DNA from: Nemertoderma westbladi
Lineage: Eukaryota > Xenacoelomorpha > Nemertodermatida > Nemertodermatidae
Assembly (NCBI GenBank): GCA_032718475.1
Contig: JAUCBJ010009116.1
Location: 62,001-126,000, forward strand
Length of the DNA stretch: 64,000 nucleotides
Direction of reading: 5' to 3'
Part shown: positions 9,331 through 20,420 of the stretch, piece by piece
Position numbering within the stretch: position 1 is the first letter of the stretch
Layout: every line of letters starts with the position of its first letter
Notes under the pieces: model-generated
Seen by the model: the letters and a program-made list of their open reading frames with translations, nothing else
Databases searched by the model: none
What the model was told of the DNA's origin: nothing
Made by a program: the position numbers and the translations under genes

Positions 9331-12300
9331 TGTTAGGTATGAAACTGAAACTAACCTTGTGGTAGAGATTACTATCTGTTAGGTATGAAACTGAAACTAA
9401 CCTCGTGGTAGAGATTACTATCTGTTAGGTATGAAACTGAAACTAACCTCGTGGTAGAGATTACTATCTGTTAGGTATGAAACTGAAACTAACCTCGTGG
9501 TAGAGATTACTATCTGTTAGGTATGAAACTGAAACTAACCTCGTGGTAGAGATTACTATCTGTTAGGTATGAAACTGAAACTAACCTCGTGGTAGAGATT
9601 ACTATCTGTTAGGTATGAAACTGAAACTAACCTCGTGGTAGAGATTACTATCTGTCAGGTATGAAACTGAAACTAACCTCGTGGTAGAGATTACTATCTG
9701 TTAGGTATGAAACTGAAACTAACCTTGTGGTAGAGATTACTATCTGTTAGGTATGAAACTGAAACTAACCTCGTGGTAGAGATTACTATCTGTTAGGTAT
9801 GAAACTGAAACTAACCTTGTGGTAGAGATTACTATCTGTTAGGTATGAAACTGAAACTAACCTCGTGGTAGAGATTACTATCTGTCAGGTATGAAACTGA
9901 AACTAACCTCGTGGTAGAGATTACTATCTGTTAGGTATGAAACTGAAACTAACCTCGTGGTAGAGATTACTATCTGTTAGGTATGAAACTGAAACTAACC
10001 TCATGGTAGAGATTACTATCTGTTAGGTATGAAACTGAAACTAACCTCATGGTAGAGATTACTATCTGTTAGGTATGAAACTGAAACTAACCTCGTGGTA
10101 GAGATTACTATCTGTTAGGTATGAAACTGAAACTAACCTCGTGGTAGAGATTACTATCTGTTAGGTATGAAACTGAAACTAACCTCGTGGTAGAGATTAC
10201 TATCTGTTAGGTATGAAACTGAAACTAACCTCGTGGTAGAGATTACTATCTGTTAGGTATGAAACTGAAACTAACCTCGTGGTAGAGATTACTATCTGTT
10301 AGGTATGAAACTGAAACTAACCTCATGGTAGAGATTACTATCTGTTAGGTATGAAACTGAAACTAACCTCGTGGTAGAGATTACTATCTGTTAGGTATGA
10401 AACTGAAACTAACCTCGTGGTAGAGATTACTATCTGTTAGGTATGAAACTGAAACTAACCTCGTGGTAGAGATTACTATCTGTTAGGTATGAAACTGAAA
10501 CTAACCTCATGGTAGAGATTACTATCTGTTAGGTATGAAACTGAAACTAACCTCGTGGTAGAGATTACTATCTGTTAGGTATGAAACTGAAACTAACCTC
10601 GTGGTAGAGATTACTATCTGTTAGGTATGAAACTGAAACTAACCTCGTGGTAGAGATTACTATCTGTCAGGTATGAAACTGAAACTAACCTCGTGGTAGA
10701 GATTACTATCTGTTAGGTATGAAACTGAAACTAACCTCATGGTAGAGATTACTATCTGTTAGGTATGAAACTGAAACTAACCTCGTGGTAGAGATTACTA
10801 TCTGTTAGGTATGAAACTGAAACTAACCTCGTGGTAGAGATTACTATCTGTTAGGTATGAAACTGAAACTAACCTCGTGGTAGAGATTACTATCTGTTAG
10901 GTATGAAACTGAAACTAACCTCATGGTAGAGATTACTATCTGTTAGGTATGAAACTGAAACTAACCTCGTGGTAGAGATTACTATCTGTTAGGTATGAAA
11001 CTGAAACTAACCTCGTGGTAGAGATTACTATCTGTCAGGTATGAAACTGAAACTAACCTCGTGGTAGAGATTACTATCTGTTAGGTATGAAACTGAAACT
11101 AACCTCATGGTAGAGATTACTATCTGTTAGGTATGAAACTGAAACTAACCTCGTGGTAGAGATTACTATCTGTTAGGTATGAAACTGAAACTAACCTCGT
11201 GGTAGAGATTACTATCTGTTAGGTATGAAACTGAAACTAACCTCATGGTAGAGATTACTATCTGTTAGGTATGAAACTGAAACTAACCTCGTGGTAGAGA
11301 TTACTATCTGTTAGGTATGAAACTGAAACTAACCTCGTGGTAGAGATTACTATCTGTTAGGTATGAAACTGAAACTAACCTCGTGGTAGAGATTACTATC
11401 TGTTAGGTATGAAACTGAAACTAACCTCGTGGTAGAGATTACTATCTGTTAGGTATGAAACTGAAACTAACCTCGTGGTAGAGATTACTATCTGTTAGGT
11501 ATGAAACTGAAACTAACCTCATGGTAGAGATTACTATCTGTTAGGTATGAAACTGAAACTAACCTCGTGGTAGAGATTACTATCTGTTAGGTATGAAACT
11601 GAAACTAACCTCGTGGTAGAGATTACTATCTGTTAGGTATGAAACTGAAACTAACCTCGTGGTAGAGATTACTATCTGTTAGGTATGAAACTGAAACTAA
11701 CCTCATGGTAGAGATTACTATCTGTTAGGTATGAAACTGAAACTAACCTCGTGGTAGAGATTACTATCTGTTAGGTATGAAACTGAAACTAACCTCGTGG
11801 TAGAGATTACTATCTGTTAGGTATGAAACTGAAACTAACCTCGTGGTAGAGATTACTATCTGTCAGGTATGAAACTGAAACTAACCTCGTGGTAGAGATT
11901 ACTATCTGTTAGGTATGAAACTGAAACTAACCTCATGGTAGAGATTACTATCTGTTAGGTATGAAACTGAAACTAACCTCGTGGTAGAGATTACTATCTG
12001 TTAGGTATGAAACTGAAACTAACCTCGTGGTAGAGATTACTATCTGTTAGGTATGAAACTGAAACTAACCTCGTGGTAGAGATTACTATCTGTTAGGTAT
12101 GAAACTGAAACTAACCTCATGGTAGAGATTACTATCTGTTAGGTATGAAACTGAAACTAACCTCGTGGTAGAGATTACTATCTGTTAGGTATGAAACTGA
12201 AACTAACCTCGTGGTAGAGATTACTATCTGTCAGGTATGAAACTGAAACTAACCTCGTGGTAGAGATTACTATCTGTTAGGTATGAAACTGAAACTAACC

Positions 12301-12376
12301 TCATGGTAGAGATTACTATCTGTTAGGTATGAAACTGAAACTAACCTCATGGTAGAGATTACTATCTGTTAGGTCT
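9331..12376 (-). repeat. 46-bp junction minisatellite, 66 copies, VWA7-like intron 3
   Basis: Sixty-six consecutive 46-bp units run from 9331 to 12367 with no indel (3036 bp = 66 x 46). Read on the gene strand, each unit is the last 20 bases of exon 3, ending CACGAG, the donor GTTAGT, and 20 more intron bases ending CCTAACAG. The exon copy itself is the first unit on the gene strand. Substitutions are few and recur at three places (CTC/CTT, CGT/CAT, TGTT/TGTC on the plus strand), often in the same order, which suggests duplication of multi-unit blocks. Every unit therefore has a donor and an AG that could act as a weak acceptor. The short direct repeat ACCTAACAG at both ends of the unit may have seeded the first duplication. 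Confidence 0.95.
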
Positions 12377-12463
12377 AATATTCGTAGTTTCGACCTCTGA
12401 ATTCCGAGTTGAGCCTCTGATATCCGTTCGGAATCGAAATGTAAATCTGCTCGACTTGCAAAC
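12346..12463 (-). CDS. VWA7: VWA7-like gene, exon 3
   Basis: The acceptor is TTCTTACAG (AG at 12465-12464) and the donor is ATGAG|GTTAGT. The 118 bp start by completing a Met codon and end in phase 0. The exon encodes ADLHFDSERI, the HFD.E motif that precedes HT.QDFY in VWA7 proteins, then a basic helix. The last 20 bases and the donor are the seed of the adjoining minisatellite. In the exon copy the His codon is CAT, and most array units have CAC, a silent difference. Confidence 0.85.
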
Positions 12464-12995
12464 CTGTAAGAATAATTTGTAGTACCGGTACACAGTAGGC
12501 CTAATTATTTACTGTTGTATAGTGATAGCCCGATAGGCCTATTTTTTAAATATATTTTTAAACAAAAAATCGTACAAATCTTTAAAATATGAGGCGGGAT
12601 TGTTGTATAATAAGTGTAACTCGTAGAAACCTATTTTTATACCCAGTAGTGCAGTCTGTGGTGAGATGAACCGTTTATTTATGTTGCAAGCGGAACAAAG
12701 CGAGCAGGTTTTTTTCCCATTGTCAATATCGTATTTGGGAGTACGGGGTCATTTTTTGTGGAATTTTTTTTTTGCTGATTTATTTTTTAAGGGGGTTGAA
12801 ATTGCTACATGGCCCGGTTCGATTCGGAGGTTTTCCATTACTTACTAATTTAGTTCAACTAATAACCTCTTACATTAAATAGACTCTATATTGTTTATTT
12901 GTTAATTTGTTCGTTAATTATTTTTTGAAAGGTGATAATGAATATGAGCTAATTTGAAACGAATTTGTAGATTATTTCACCAAACACAACAGAAT

Positions 12996-13057
12996 ATGGA
13001 ACACCAGGAGGATACATTGAGTGAAGAAAGTCCAGAACATAATAATATATTGAGCAG
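12996..13057 (+). CDS. Possible alternative first exon (acidic, 20 codons) with consensus donor
   Basis: An ATG at 12996 opens a 62-base acidic reading frame that ends exactly at CAG|GTGAGT, a near-perfect donor, in phase 2. Phase 2 is also the phase needed to enter exon 2 of the downstream Stum gene, so it could be a distal alternative first exon about 7 kb upstream. It lies on the opposite strand inside intron 2 of the VWA7-like gene. Nothing else supports it, and a chance match is quite possible. Confidence 0.25.
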
Positions 13058-13208
13058 GTGAGTGAACCGCTATGGAACACCAAATCCGAACAAATCAGTA
13101 TTGATTATTATTGTAGAATAATATTTTCAAATTAGCTTAAATTCACGCTACTTATGCATGGTTTATAAAGTTATCTTGTAGCAATAAATTATTATAGGTG
13201 ATCATTAC

Positions 13209-13427
13209 ATTGGTTGTGTATCCATATCACCATTGGCCTCTACGATGGTGTTTATTGAACGTTCCATATATTCAGCATTGTGGCTCGCCCCATAGTAAGC
13301 GCGGAACAGTTGTGTGGGTGATTGGTACGGATGGAGGGTAGATAGATTGGGTATCAGTTGGTGCCGACCTGGGTGGTCTAGGAAGTACGACTCAGCCGTG
13401 TCAATAATAGCTCTTCTGGTTATTGTT
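13209..13427 (-). CDS. VWA7: VWA7-like gene, exon 2
   Basis: The acceptor is TTTTCTGCAG (exon base 1 at 13427) and the donor is CCAAT|GTAATG. The 219 bp are open throughout and complete codons split with exons 1 and 3. It begins TITRRAIIDTAESYF, matching the ITxxAI/L motif that follows the signal peptide in VWA7 proteins. It then has LFRAYYGAS and a helix ending IVEANGDMD, which fits the F..AI..IV.AN..VD segment of the family. Confidence 0.87.
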
Positions 13428-13589
13428 CTGCAGAAAATATTACATAATTTATATAATGCAGGTGGCTGCTGTACCTACAGTATAGCACATAAAGAAAATT
13501 GTACCAGTACATACTGATTCTGTTTGTAGACTAACTAAGCGAAAACAATAGAGGGAACACCTCCTAAATACCAGTTCATTCCTATTCGC

Positions 13590-13830
13590 AAGTCCTGTGT
13601 CCTTCAGCAGGCCTTCGAAGAAAGACATGGGTTCGATCCTCACATGGGCCAGGGCAGTTTCGGCACGAATGCTTTAAAGGGACCAGCCAGGGTGCATCTC
13701 TGCCTTGCATCCTTAAGTGCTAGCTAAATGAGTACTGGAGTTTCCTCTGGGGAGTAAAGTTCTGGGGGGACCGCACTGGAAATAAGTCGTCAGATGCGTA
13801 ATCTCATTAGCAGTCAGCTCTACCACGGAG
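13590..13830 (+). mobile_element. Probable SINE (tRNA-like box B)
   Basis: A pol III box B, GGTTCGATCC, lies at 13630-13639, followed by about 190 bases of GC-richer, non-coding sequence unlike the AT-rich intron around it. A clear box A was not found at the expected distance, so this is a degenerate or unusual head. It sits in intron 1 of the VWA7-like gene. Confidence 0.45.
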
Positions 13831-14878
13831 AGGGTTGTTTACAGATTTGTGTGTGTGCATCGGCTACGATACTCTCTCGCCTCTCGCTGGTCTAGAATGC
13901 TTCGGTCTACCAAGAGGATCTACCTCAGATTCCGTTGTTTCATATAAACAGCTCTATTTGCAGCTGACTTTATATATTTCTCAAAGTCGTTAATTTCATC
14001 ATTTATTTAGGCTGGAGTATCTATTTGAAACCTCCAACGTAAATTTCTTCTTTTTAATTGGGTTTTTCAAGTAGACCTCTCATTACGTGGGGTGGATTTT
14101 TTTAAGGAGACCATTGTTGGCATCAAGTCTTAATTTGTTCCGTCCCAAAACCTGACTATGATCAGTCTGAAATTTGGGGCGAGCCACGAAAGTAAGCGAG
14201 CTTAGCGTACGGGTACCACTATCTCAATCGGTATGTCTGTCGTTCCGTTGTTCTGTCGTTCTGTTGTGTTTAATTTTAAGCGTTAATAACTCAGCCAAAT
14301 GTTAAAGAAATCTATCCAAACTTGGTACACATGTAGTCTGGCAAAAGTTTATAAATTTTCTAATTTGAATTTCCGTGTGGCCTTCGAGAAGCTAAGATAA
14401 TAGAAGTTAATTATTTAATTAAGTTGATTACGGTAAAAACAGCATTTTCAACCTGCTTCTTAAATGATATTAATTATTTTCTAGTATAAGATTTAAATAA
14501 TTATACTTAAAAATTATACAACTGTATTCCCCATACCCCATTCCATCACAGTTTTTAATTGCTTTAAGAAATGTGTTTTTAATTGATCTAAACGTAATTA
14601 ACTTATTAAAATACCCCGTCTCCAGCTGTAGCTACTATTGTACTACACTAAGTATAGTTCGCCTTGTTTCGTACAGTTTAACAAATAGAGTTTCTGGTTA
14701 ATTAATAATAATTTATTCTGGTGAAATCGTTTCACAATATTTATCACAACATTGAGGGACCTATAACATTTAGCAGCAGTGTACCGTATTATTTTGTAAC
14801 TAAAATATAATATTGATTCCTAATTAAATAAATAACATCTAACGTTGATAAATAACTTCCAATTTGTGGTTTACGTAC

Positions 14879-15027
14879 TTGTGGCTGTAACTCATCTCTG
14901 TTGATGAATCACCCAAAATTGTATTGGGCATAAAACCGGAAGTTCTAGAACAATAAAAACTCATAATGGTAGCCAAAATTAACACAAAATTGCACATGAC
15001 TCCAGACAGACCTTCAAAATAAAACAA
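14879..15027 (-). CDS. VWA7: VWA7-like gene, exon 1: signal peptide and N-terminus
   Basis: VWA7 proteins are secreted proteins with an N-terminal His/Asp-rich region and a vWA domain; their molecular role is poorly known. This exon encodes MCNFVLILATIMSFYCS, a good signal peptide, then GFMPN, the motif that begins the mature protein in relatives. The donor is CACAA|GTACGT (exon end 14879, phase 2) and joins exon 2 in phase. An in-frame ATG at 15027 would add ten residues; the ATG at 14997 gives the more normal signal peptide and I prefer it. The six exons in this window give about 333 residues, roughly the first third of a typical VWA7. The gene is transcribed leftward, divergent from the Stum gene about 2.6 kb away. 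Confidence 0.82.
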
Positions 15028-17603
15028 ATAGTACAGTAAACTTCTCTAAGTTTCTGTGTAGCGAATTAATATGATATTGACTGAACAATTTATAATCGTG
15101 AATAATTTGAATAAAAAATATACGTAAGAAATTGGTTGGTATTATAGTGGTTTAAGTTGCGGACAATAATATGAATTCGGTCTTTACAAACTTGTCCTAG
15201 TTACAACAGAGTCGTTGTAAATACTTGAAAGACCCCCAGTAGAGTTATAAGTGTAACATCCATTGAAGTTAATTCCAATACCCTCTTTCTATTGAGTGAG
15301 ATTGTATTGGCAGTAAGGAGAGCAACCGGCCCAGACACCAACTAGAAACATTAAACAACATCTGATACCGGAAGTGACAGAATAAAAAAAAATACATTGG
15401 CCTACTGTTTGTTCCAGCCCATCACAGACTCTATGTATACAGTTACTATGCAAGTTGATACCATCTGAAGTCGTAGTGGTTAAAATTTTTGTGTTTTTTC
15501 TCTGTGACCTAAAGATGTAGCAATAAATGTAAGCCATTCGTTATTGAAAATCGTGCGCTTAAATAAAATGCAACTTACGACACAATGTGCTAATGTGCAC
15601 AATTATTGTTGCTACAGGTGAATGAACTCGCTTACGAGTCATTCAGTAGAGGAATGTCATTGTCTCTTATGATAGCATGTATGTAAGAGCGAGAATTTTA
15701 GTTAAAGTTAAGATCAATTGAGGCAAAACCATAACATCCAATCCATTGTCAATTAAACCTAAAATAAATTAAATTAACATGACAACAATAGTTACCATGA
15801 CAACAACAGAATACATTTAATTGAACATTTGGTCATCGATTAAACAGAGATGAACTCCGTAAGAATGAGAATAACGCAACAATATGGTAGGGAAAGTGAG
15901 ATACAGTTGTTACAACCCTTAATGTAGTCGGTAATACCAGTAAATAAATTCAGTTTAATGTTAACAAGTTGAAACATTTTACTTGCGTAGAAATTTAGTA
16001 GAATTGATTATTACGAAGGTTAATTAATTAAGCATAGTAGACGGGTTATTGTATTTTTATTGGATACCCTTGACCCAGCTGTGGGTGTATGTAAAGCTGC
16101 TATTTCCTTATCCACCGTAGCCAAAATATCTGCGGGAAGTCCATTTTGATATCAAAACAATAAAGTTTGAACAATAATTTGTTTTATTAATATTAGATAT
16201 CGATTGGGCCGGTGTGATCCGTAAATTCCGACGCGTTTGTGTTTGCGTAGGTTATCCGTAACTGACGGGTGATGGATTGTAATGTCATCGAAACAGGTGA
16301 AATTTAAGCAATAAGTCGCATAGCTTATTGCTTAAGCTTTTCAACTTTCGACTTGTGTCGCATTGCCTCCTACCGCTCAGAACAAGTAAACTGATACAAA
16401 TAAACTCGCATTCAATCCTATTTAATTCAGTTAGGTTGGGATGGACATTCACAGGAAAATAATGTTTATCTGGGAAGTTATTATAGACAAACATTATTAT
16501 AGACAAACATTTTTTGAATTTCTTATTATTGTAAAACTCGATAATAATACTGTATTGTAATTATTATAAACATTTACTTATATTCTATTTGTCAAATTCT
16601 TACGATATTGTGATTTATTAACGAACTATTTTGTTTCCAATTTTATAAATTAGTTGAATGTAGGAAGCTTGTAATACATAGAACACATGAGATTAGCTGG
16701 ACTCCACCATGCGTATCAATGGGCGTGTAATCACAATTCATTAAATTTACATAGCAACAATAAACCATTGATTTAGGAAATTATTTTCCTTGGGTGAGAG
16801 CAATTTAATGCTGGTTACATGGCATTGACGGCACTTCGGATTGACATGTTATTATTACCTGGTTATTTTTTATTAGAAAGTCGAATTCTGTTTAAATAAG
16901 TTAGACATGGTTCTGAAATAACTCATTTAATATTTGTTTACCAAATTCTTTTGTCAGTATATTTATATATATACAGTATATATATCTATAATGTGGTTGG
17001 AGGTTAACAGTTATGTAGGACAATTTGCCCCCTGAGGACAACCGCCACCGGACAATTGCCTTCTGATATCTTTTTTTTAACCTTTAATATGTATATATAT
17101 CAGCATAAATATAGACTATACAGCTTATACACCTCCACCGCGTCCTACCTACACCAATATCGTTGCCAGGCAATACATTAGGTTAATAATTAGATTAACA
17201 GTTAGGTTAGTAGTTAGGTTAATAATTAGGTTAATAGTTTGGTTGACAGTTAGGTTAACGGTTAGGTTAACAGCTATGTTAACAGTTAGGTTAACGGTTA
17301 AGTTAACAGTTAAGTTATTGTCAGTTTATATTTATAATATACGGTCAATTATTTATATTATATTATATTATATTATATTTAGTTTAAATATTGTTATTTT
17401 ATATATTAAATAAGTATATTTATATTTACTAAATAATAATTATGTATTAATAATATTATTTGATAAATAATTGACCTGGGATAATTAATTTTATTTAATG
17501 TGCGACATTTTTACTGTATCATGATTTGAGTAAACCAACGCCCCCATGTGGCCGATAGCGGGACTGTGATTTATAACTTCCGAGACTGAATCTATAAGAC
17601 ACA
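15028..17603. other. Intergenic region between the divergent VWA7-like and Stum genes
   Basis: These 2.6 kb of AT-rich DNA separate the two start codons. Promoters of both genes are expected here, but I see no clear core-promoter motif to assign. Short frames inside it have no recognisable features. It contains the TTAGGTTAACAG-type repeat at 17158-17310 and a TA-rich stretch at 16975-16995. Confidence 0.6.
17158..17310 (+). repeat. Degenerate 12-bp repeat, TTAGGTTAACAG type
   Basis: About a dozen imperfect copies of a 10-12 bp unit rich in AGGTTAA lie about 300 bases upstream of the Stum start codon. It resembles neither the canonical telomere hexamer nor the other arrays in the window. Confidence 0.75.
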
Positions 17604-17761
17604 ATGTCTATCACAGCTGTAGCAATCTCTGCAATGAGACAGAAGCAGAACGAACTGGACGGTGGTAAAGATTATAGACGCGCCAGTCGGTTGAGTAGGG
17701 CGGGTGCTACTACAGGGGGATCCTTACAGGCCAATGGGATGGGTGTAACTAGTGATAGAAA
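17604..17761 (+). CDS. stum: SPEC3/Stum-family gene, exon 1
   Basis: The gene encodes a 226-residue SPEC3/Stum-family membrane protein. Relatives include sea urchin SPEC3, associated with cilia, and insect Stum, needed in mechanosensory neurons. Exon 1 gives a polar, basic N-terminus (residues 1-52) with no signal peptide. The ATG at 17604 starts MSITAVAISAM, and the donor AGAAA|GTAAGTG at 17762 leaves phase 2. The last about 46 bases of the exon and the first 13 of the intron are tandemly amplified 36 times directly downstream. All five exons join in phase with no stop (158+80+204+186+53 bp = 227 codons with stop). The transcription start is not located. Family recognition rests on exons 3 and 4; the function here is inferred from the family. 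Confidence 0.85.
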
Positions 17762-19996
17762 GTAAGTGTTACAGTGGGAACCTTACAGGCCTATGGGATG
17801 AGTGTAACTGGTGATAGAAAGTAAGTGTTACAGGGGGAACCTTACAGGCCAATGGGATGAGTGTAACTGGTGATAGAAAGTAAGTGTTACAGGGGGGAAC
17901 CTTACAGGCCAATGGATGAGTGTAACTGGTGATAGAAAGTAAGTGTTACAGGGGGAACCTTACAGTGGGAACCTTACAGGCCAATGGGATGGGTGTAACT
18001 AGTGATAGAAAGTAAGTGTTACAGGGGGAACCTTACAGGCCAATGGGATGAGTCCTACTGGTGATAGAAAGTAAGTGTTACAGGGGGAACCTTACAGTGG
18101 GAACCTTACAGGCCAATGGGATGGGTGTAACGGGTGAAAGAAAGTAAGTGTTACAGGGGGAACCTTACAGGCCAATGGGATGAGTGTAACTGGTGATAGA
18201 AAGTAAGTGTTACATGGGGAACCTTACAGGCCAATGGGATGAGTTCAACTGGTGATAGAAAGTAAGTGTTACAGGGGGAACCTTACAGTGGGAACCTTAC
18301 AGGCCAATGGGATGGTTGTAACGGGTGAAAGAAAGTAAGTGTTACAGGGGGAACCTTACAGGCCAATGGGATGAGTGTAACTGGTGATAGAAAGTAAGTG
18401 TTACAGGGGGAACCTTACAGGCCAATGGGATGAGTCCAACTGGTGATAGAAAGTAAGTGTTACAGGGGGGAACCTTACAGGCCAATGGGATGAGTGTAAC
18501 TGGTGATAGAAAGTAAGTGTTACAGGGGGAACCTTACAGGCCAATGGGATGAGTGTAACTGGTGATAGAAAGTAAGTGTTACAGGGGGGAACCTTACAGG
18601 CCTATGGGATGAGTGTAACGGGTGATAGAAAGTAAGTGTTACAGGGGAACCTTACAGGCCAATGGGATGAGTGTAACGGGTGATAGAAAGTAAGTGTTAC
18701 AGGGGGAACCTTACAGGCCAATGGGATGAGTGTAACTGGTGATAGAAAGTAAGTGTTACAGGGGGAACCTTACAGTGGGAACCTTACAGGCCAATGGGAT
18801 GGGTGTAACTAGTGATAGAAAGTAAGTGTTACAGGGGGAACCTTACAGGCCAATGGGAGGAGTGTAACTGGTGATAGAAAGTAAGTGTTACAGGGGAACC
18901 TTACAGGCCAATGGGATGAGTGTAACGGGTGATAGAAAGTAAGTGTTACAGGGGGACCTTACAGGCCAATGGGATGAGTGTAACGGGTGATAGAAAGTAA
19001 GTGTTACAGGGGGAACCTTACAGGCCAATGGGATGAGTGTAACTAGTGATAGAAAGTAAGTGTTACAGGGGGAACCTTACAGGCCAATGGGATGACTGTA
19101 ACTGGTGATAGAAAGTAAGTGTTACAGGGGGAACCTTACAGTGGGAACCTTACAGGCCAATGGGATGGGTGTAACTAGTGATAGAAAGTAAGTGTTACAG
19201 GGGGAACCTTACAGGCCAATGGGAGGAGTGTAACTGGTGATAGAAAGTAAGTGTTACAGGGGAACCTTACAGGCCAATGGGATGAGTGTAACGGGTGATA
19301 GAAAGTAAGTGTTACAGGGGGAACCTTACAGTGGGAACCTTACAGGCCAATGGGATGGGTGTAACTAGTGATAGAAAGTAAGTGTTACAGGGGGATCCTT
19401 ACAGGCCAATGGGATGAGTGTAACTGGTGATAGAAAGTAAGTGTTACAGGGGGAACCTTACAGTGGGAACCTTACAGGCCAATGGGATGAGTGTAACTGG
19501 TGATAGAAAGTAAGTGTTACAGGGGGAACCTTACAGGCCAATGGGATGAGTGTAACTGGTGATAGAAAGTAAGTGTTACAGGGGGAACCTTACAGTGGGA
19601 ACCTTACAGGCCAATGGGATGGGTGTAACTAGTGATAGAAAGTAAGTGTTACAGGGGGAACCTTACAGGCCAATGGGATGAGTCCAACTGGTGATAGAAA
19701 GTAAGTGTTACAGGGGGAACCTTACAGGCCAATGGGATGAGTGTAACTGGTGATAGAAAGTAAGTGTTACAGGGGGAACCTTACAGTGGGAACCTTACAG
19801 GCCAATGGGATGGGTGTAACTAGTGATAGAAAGTAAGTGTTACAGGGGGGAACCTTACAGGCCAATGGGATGAGTGTAACTGGTGATAGAAAGTAAGTGT
19901 TACAGGGGAAACCTTACAGGCCTATGGGATGAGTGTAACTGGTGATAGAAAGTAAGTGTTACAGGGGGGAACCTTACAGGCCTATGGGATGAGTCC
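17762..19996 (+). repeat. 59-bp junction minisatellite, 36 donors, Stum intron 1
   Basis: The basic unit is 59 bp, with some units 76 bp through a 17-bp internal duplication (TTACAGTGGGAACC). Each unit repeats the end of exon 1 (CCAATGGGATG...GATAGAAA), the donor GTAAGTG and a short GTTACAGG(G) tail. I count 36 copies of GTAAGTG. A CCTTACAG precedes each exon-like piece, so every unit resembles a 32-base mini-exon between an AG and a GT. Including any such piece would bring a stop codon into frame, so a functional mRNA must skip them. Confidence 0.95.
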
Positions 19997-20000
19997 CATT

Positions 20001-20329
20001 GTAGACGCTGTAGTGTGGGACCTTTACAATATATATTTATTTCCATACAGACGCAACAGTGTGGGACCTTTACCATATATATTTATTTCCCTACAGACCC
20101 AGCAGTGTGGGACCTTTACCAGATATATTTATTTCCATACAGACCCAGTAGTGTGGGACCTTTACCATATATATTTATTTCCCTACAGACGCAGCAGTGT
20201 GGGACCTTTACCAGATATATTTATTTCCCTACAGACCCAGTAGTGTGGGACCTTTACCATATATATTTATTTCCCTACAGACGCAGCAGTGTGGGACGAC
20301 CTTTACCATATATATTTAATTCCCTACAG
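20001..20329 (+). repeat. 46-bp junction minisatellite, acceptor copies, Stum intron 1
   Basis: Seven clear units and one divergent unit at about 20004 each hold a pyrimidine-rich tract, TTTCCCTACAG or TTTCCATACAG, followed by the first 18 or so bases of exon 2 (ACGCAGCAGTGTGGGACC). AG positions are 20050, 20096, 20142, 20188, 20234, 20280 and 20329. Spacing is exactly 46 bp except the last (49 bp, a GAC insertion). The last copy is continuous with exon 2 and is the in-phase acceptor. The array directly follows the donor array, so intron 1 is almost entirely copies of its own two ends. Confidence 0.95.
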
Positions 20330-20409
20330 ACGCAGCAGTGTGGGACCCAATGTAGTTATATCTGAAGCAAACGATATTGATGGACGCAAAGCATCCACAT
20401 ACTCATCAG
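20330..20409 (+). CDS. stum: SPEC3/Stum-family gene, exon 2
   Basis: This 80-bp exon runs between TTCCCTACAG and the donor TCATCAG|GTATTAA. It completes a Lys codon from exon 1 and encodes RSSVGPNVV followed by an acidic/polar stretch (residues 54-79), leaving phase 1. The donor is weaker than that of exon 1. An AT-rich array starts only about ten bases into the intron. Confidence 0.83.
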
Positions 20410-20420
20410 GTATTAAAGAT

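Noticed and set aside
9331-12376. CRISPR array
   Set aside because: The units are contiguous with no variable spacers, and the locus is a eukaryotic intron.
13924-13979. Minus-strand exon-like segment with an AAN helix and a phase-2 donor (alternative to exon 2)
   Set aside because: Its acceptor is poor and an in-frame stop lies just upstream. Exon 2 at 13209-13427 fits the family over its full length and joins exons 1 and 3 in phase.
13277-14188. GTGGCTCGCCCC and its complement as terminal inverted repeats of a DNA transposon
   Set aside because: The left copy is coding sequence of VWA7-like exon 2 (YYGASH). The match is about 13 bases, with no target duplication and no further similarity.
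17762-19996. The 36 units as a series of real micro-exons
   Set aside because: A 32-base unit included after exon 1 leads to a stop codon in the first included unit, and the intervening 27 bases are too short for an animal intron.
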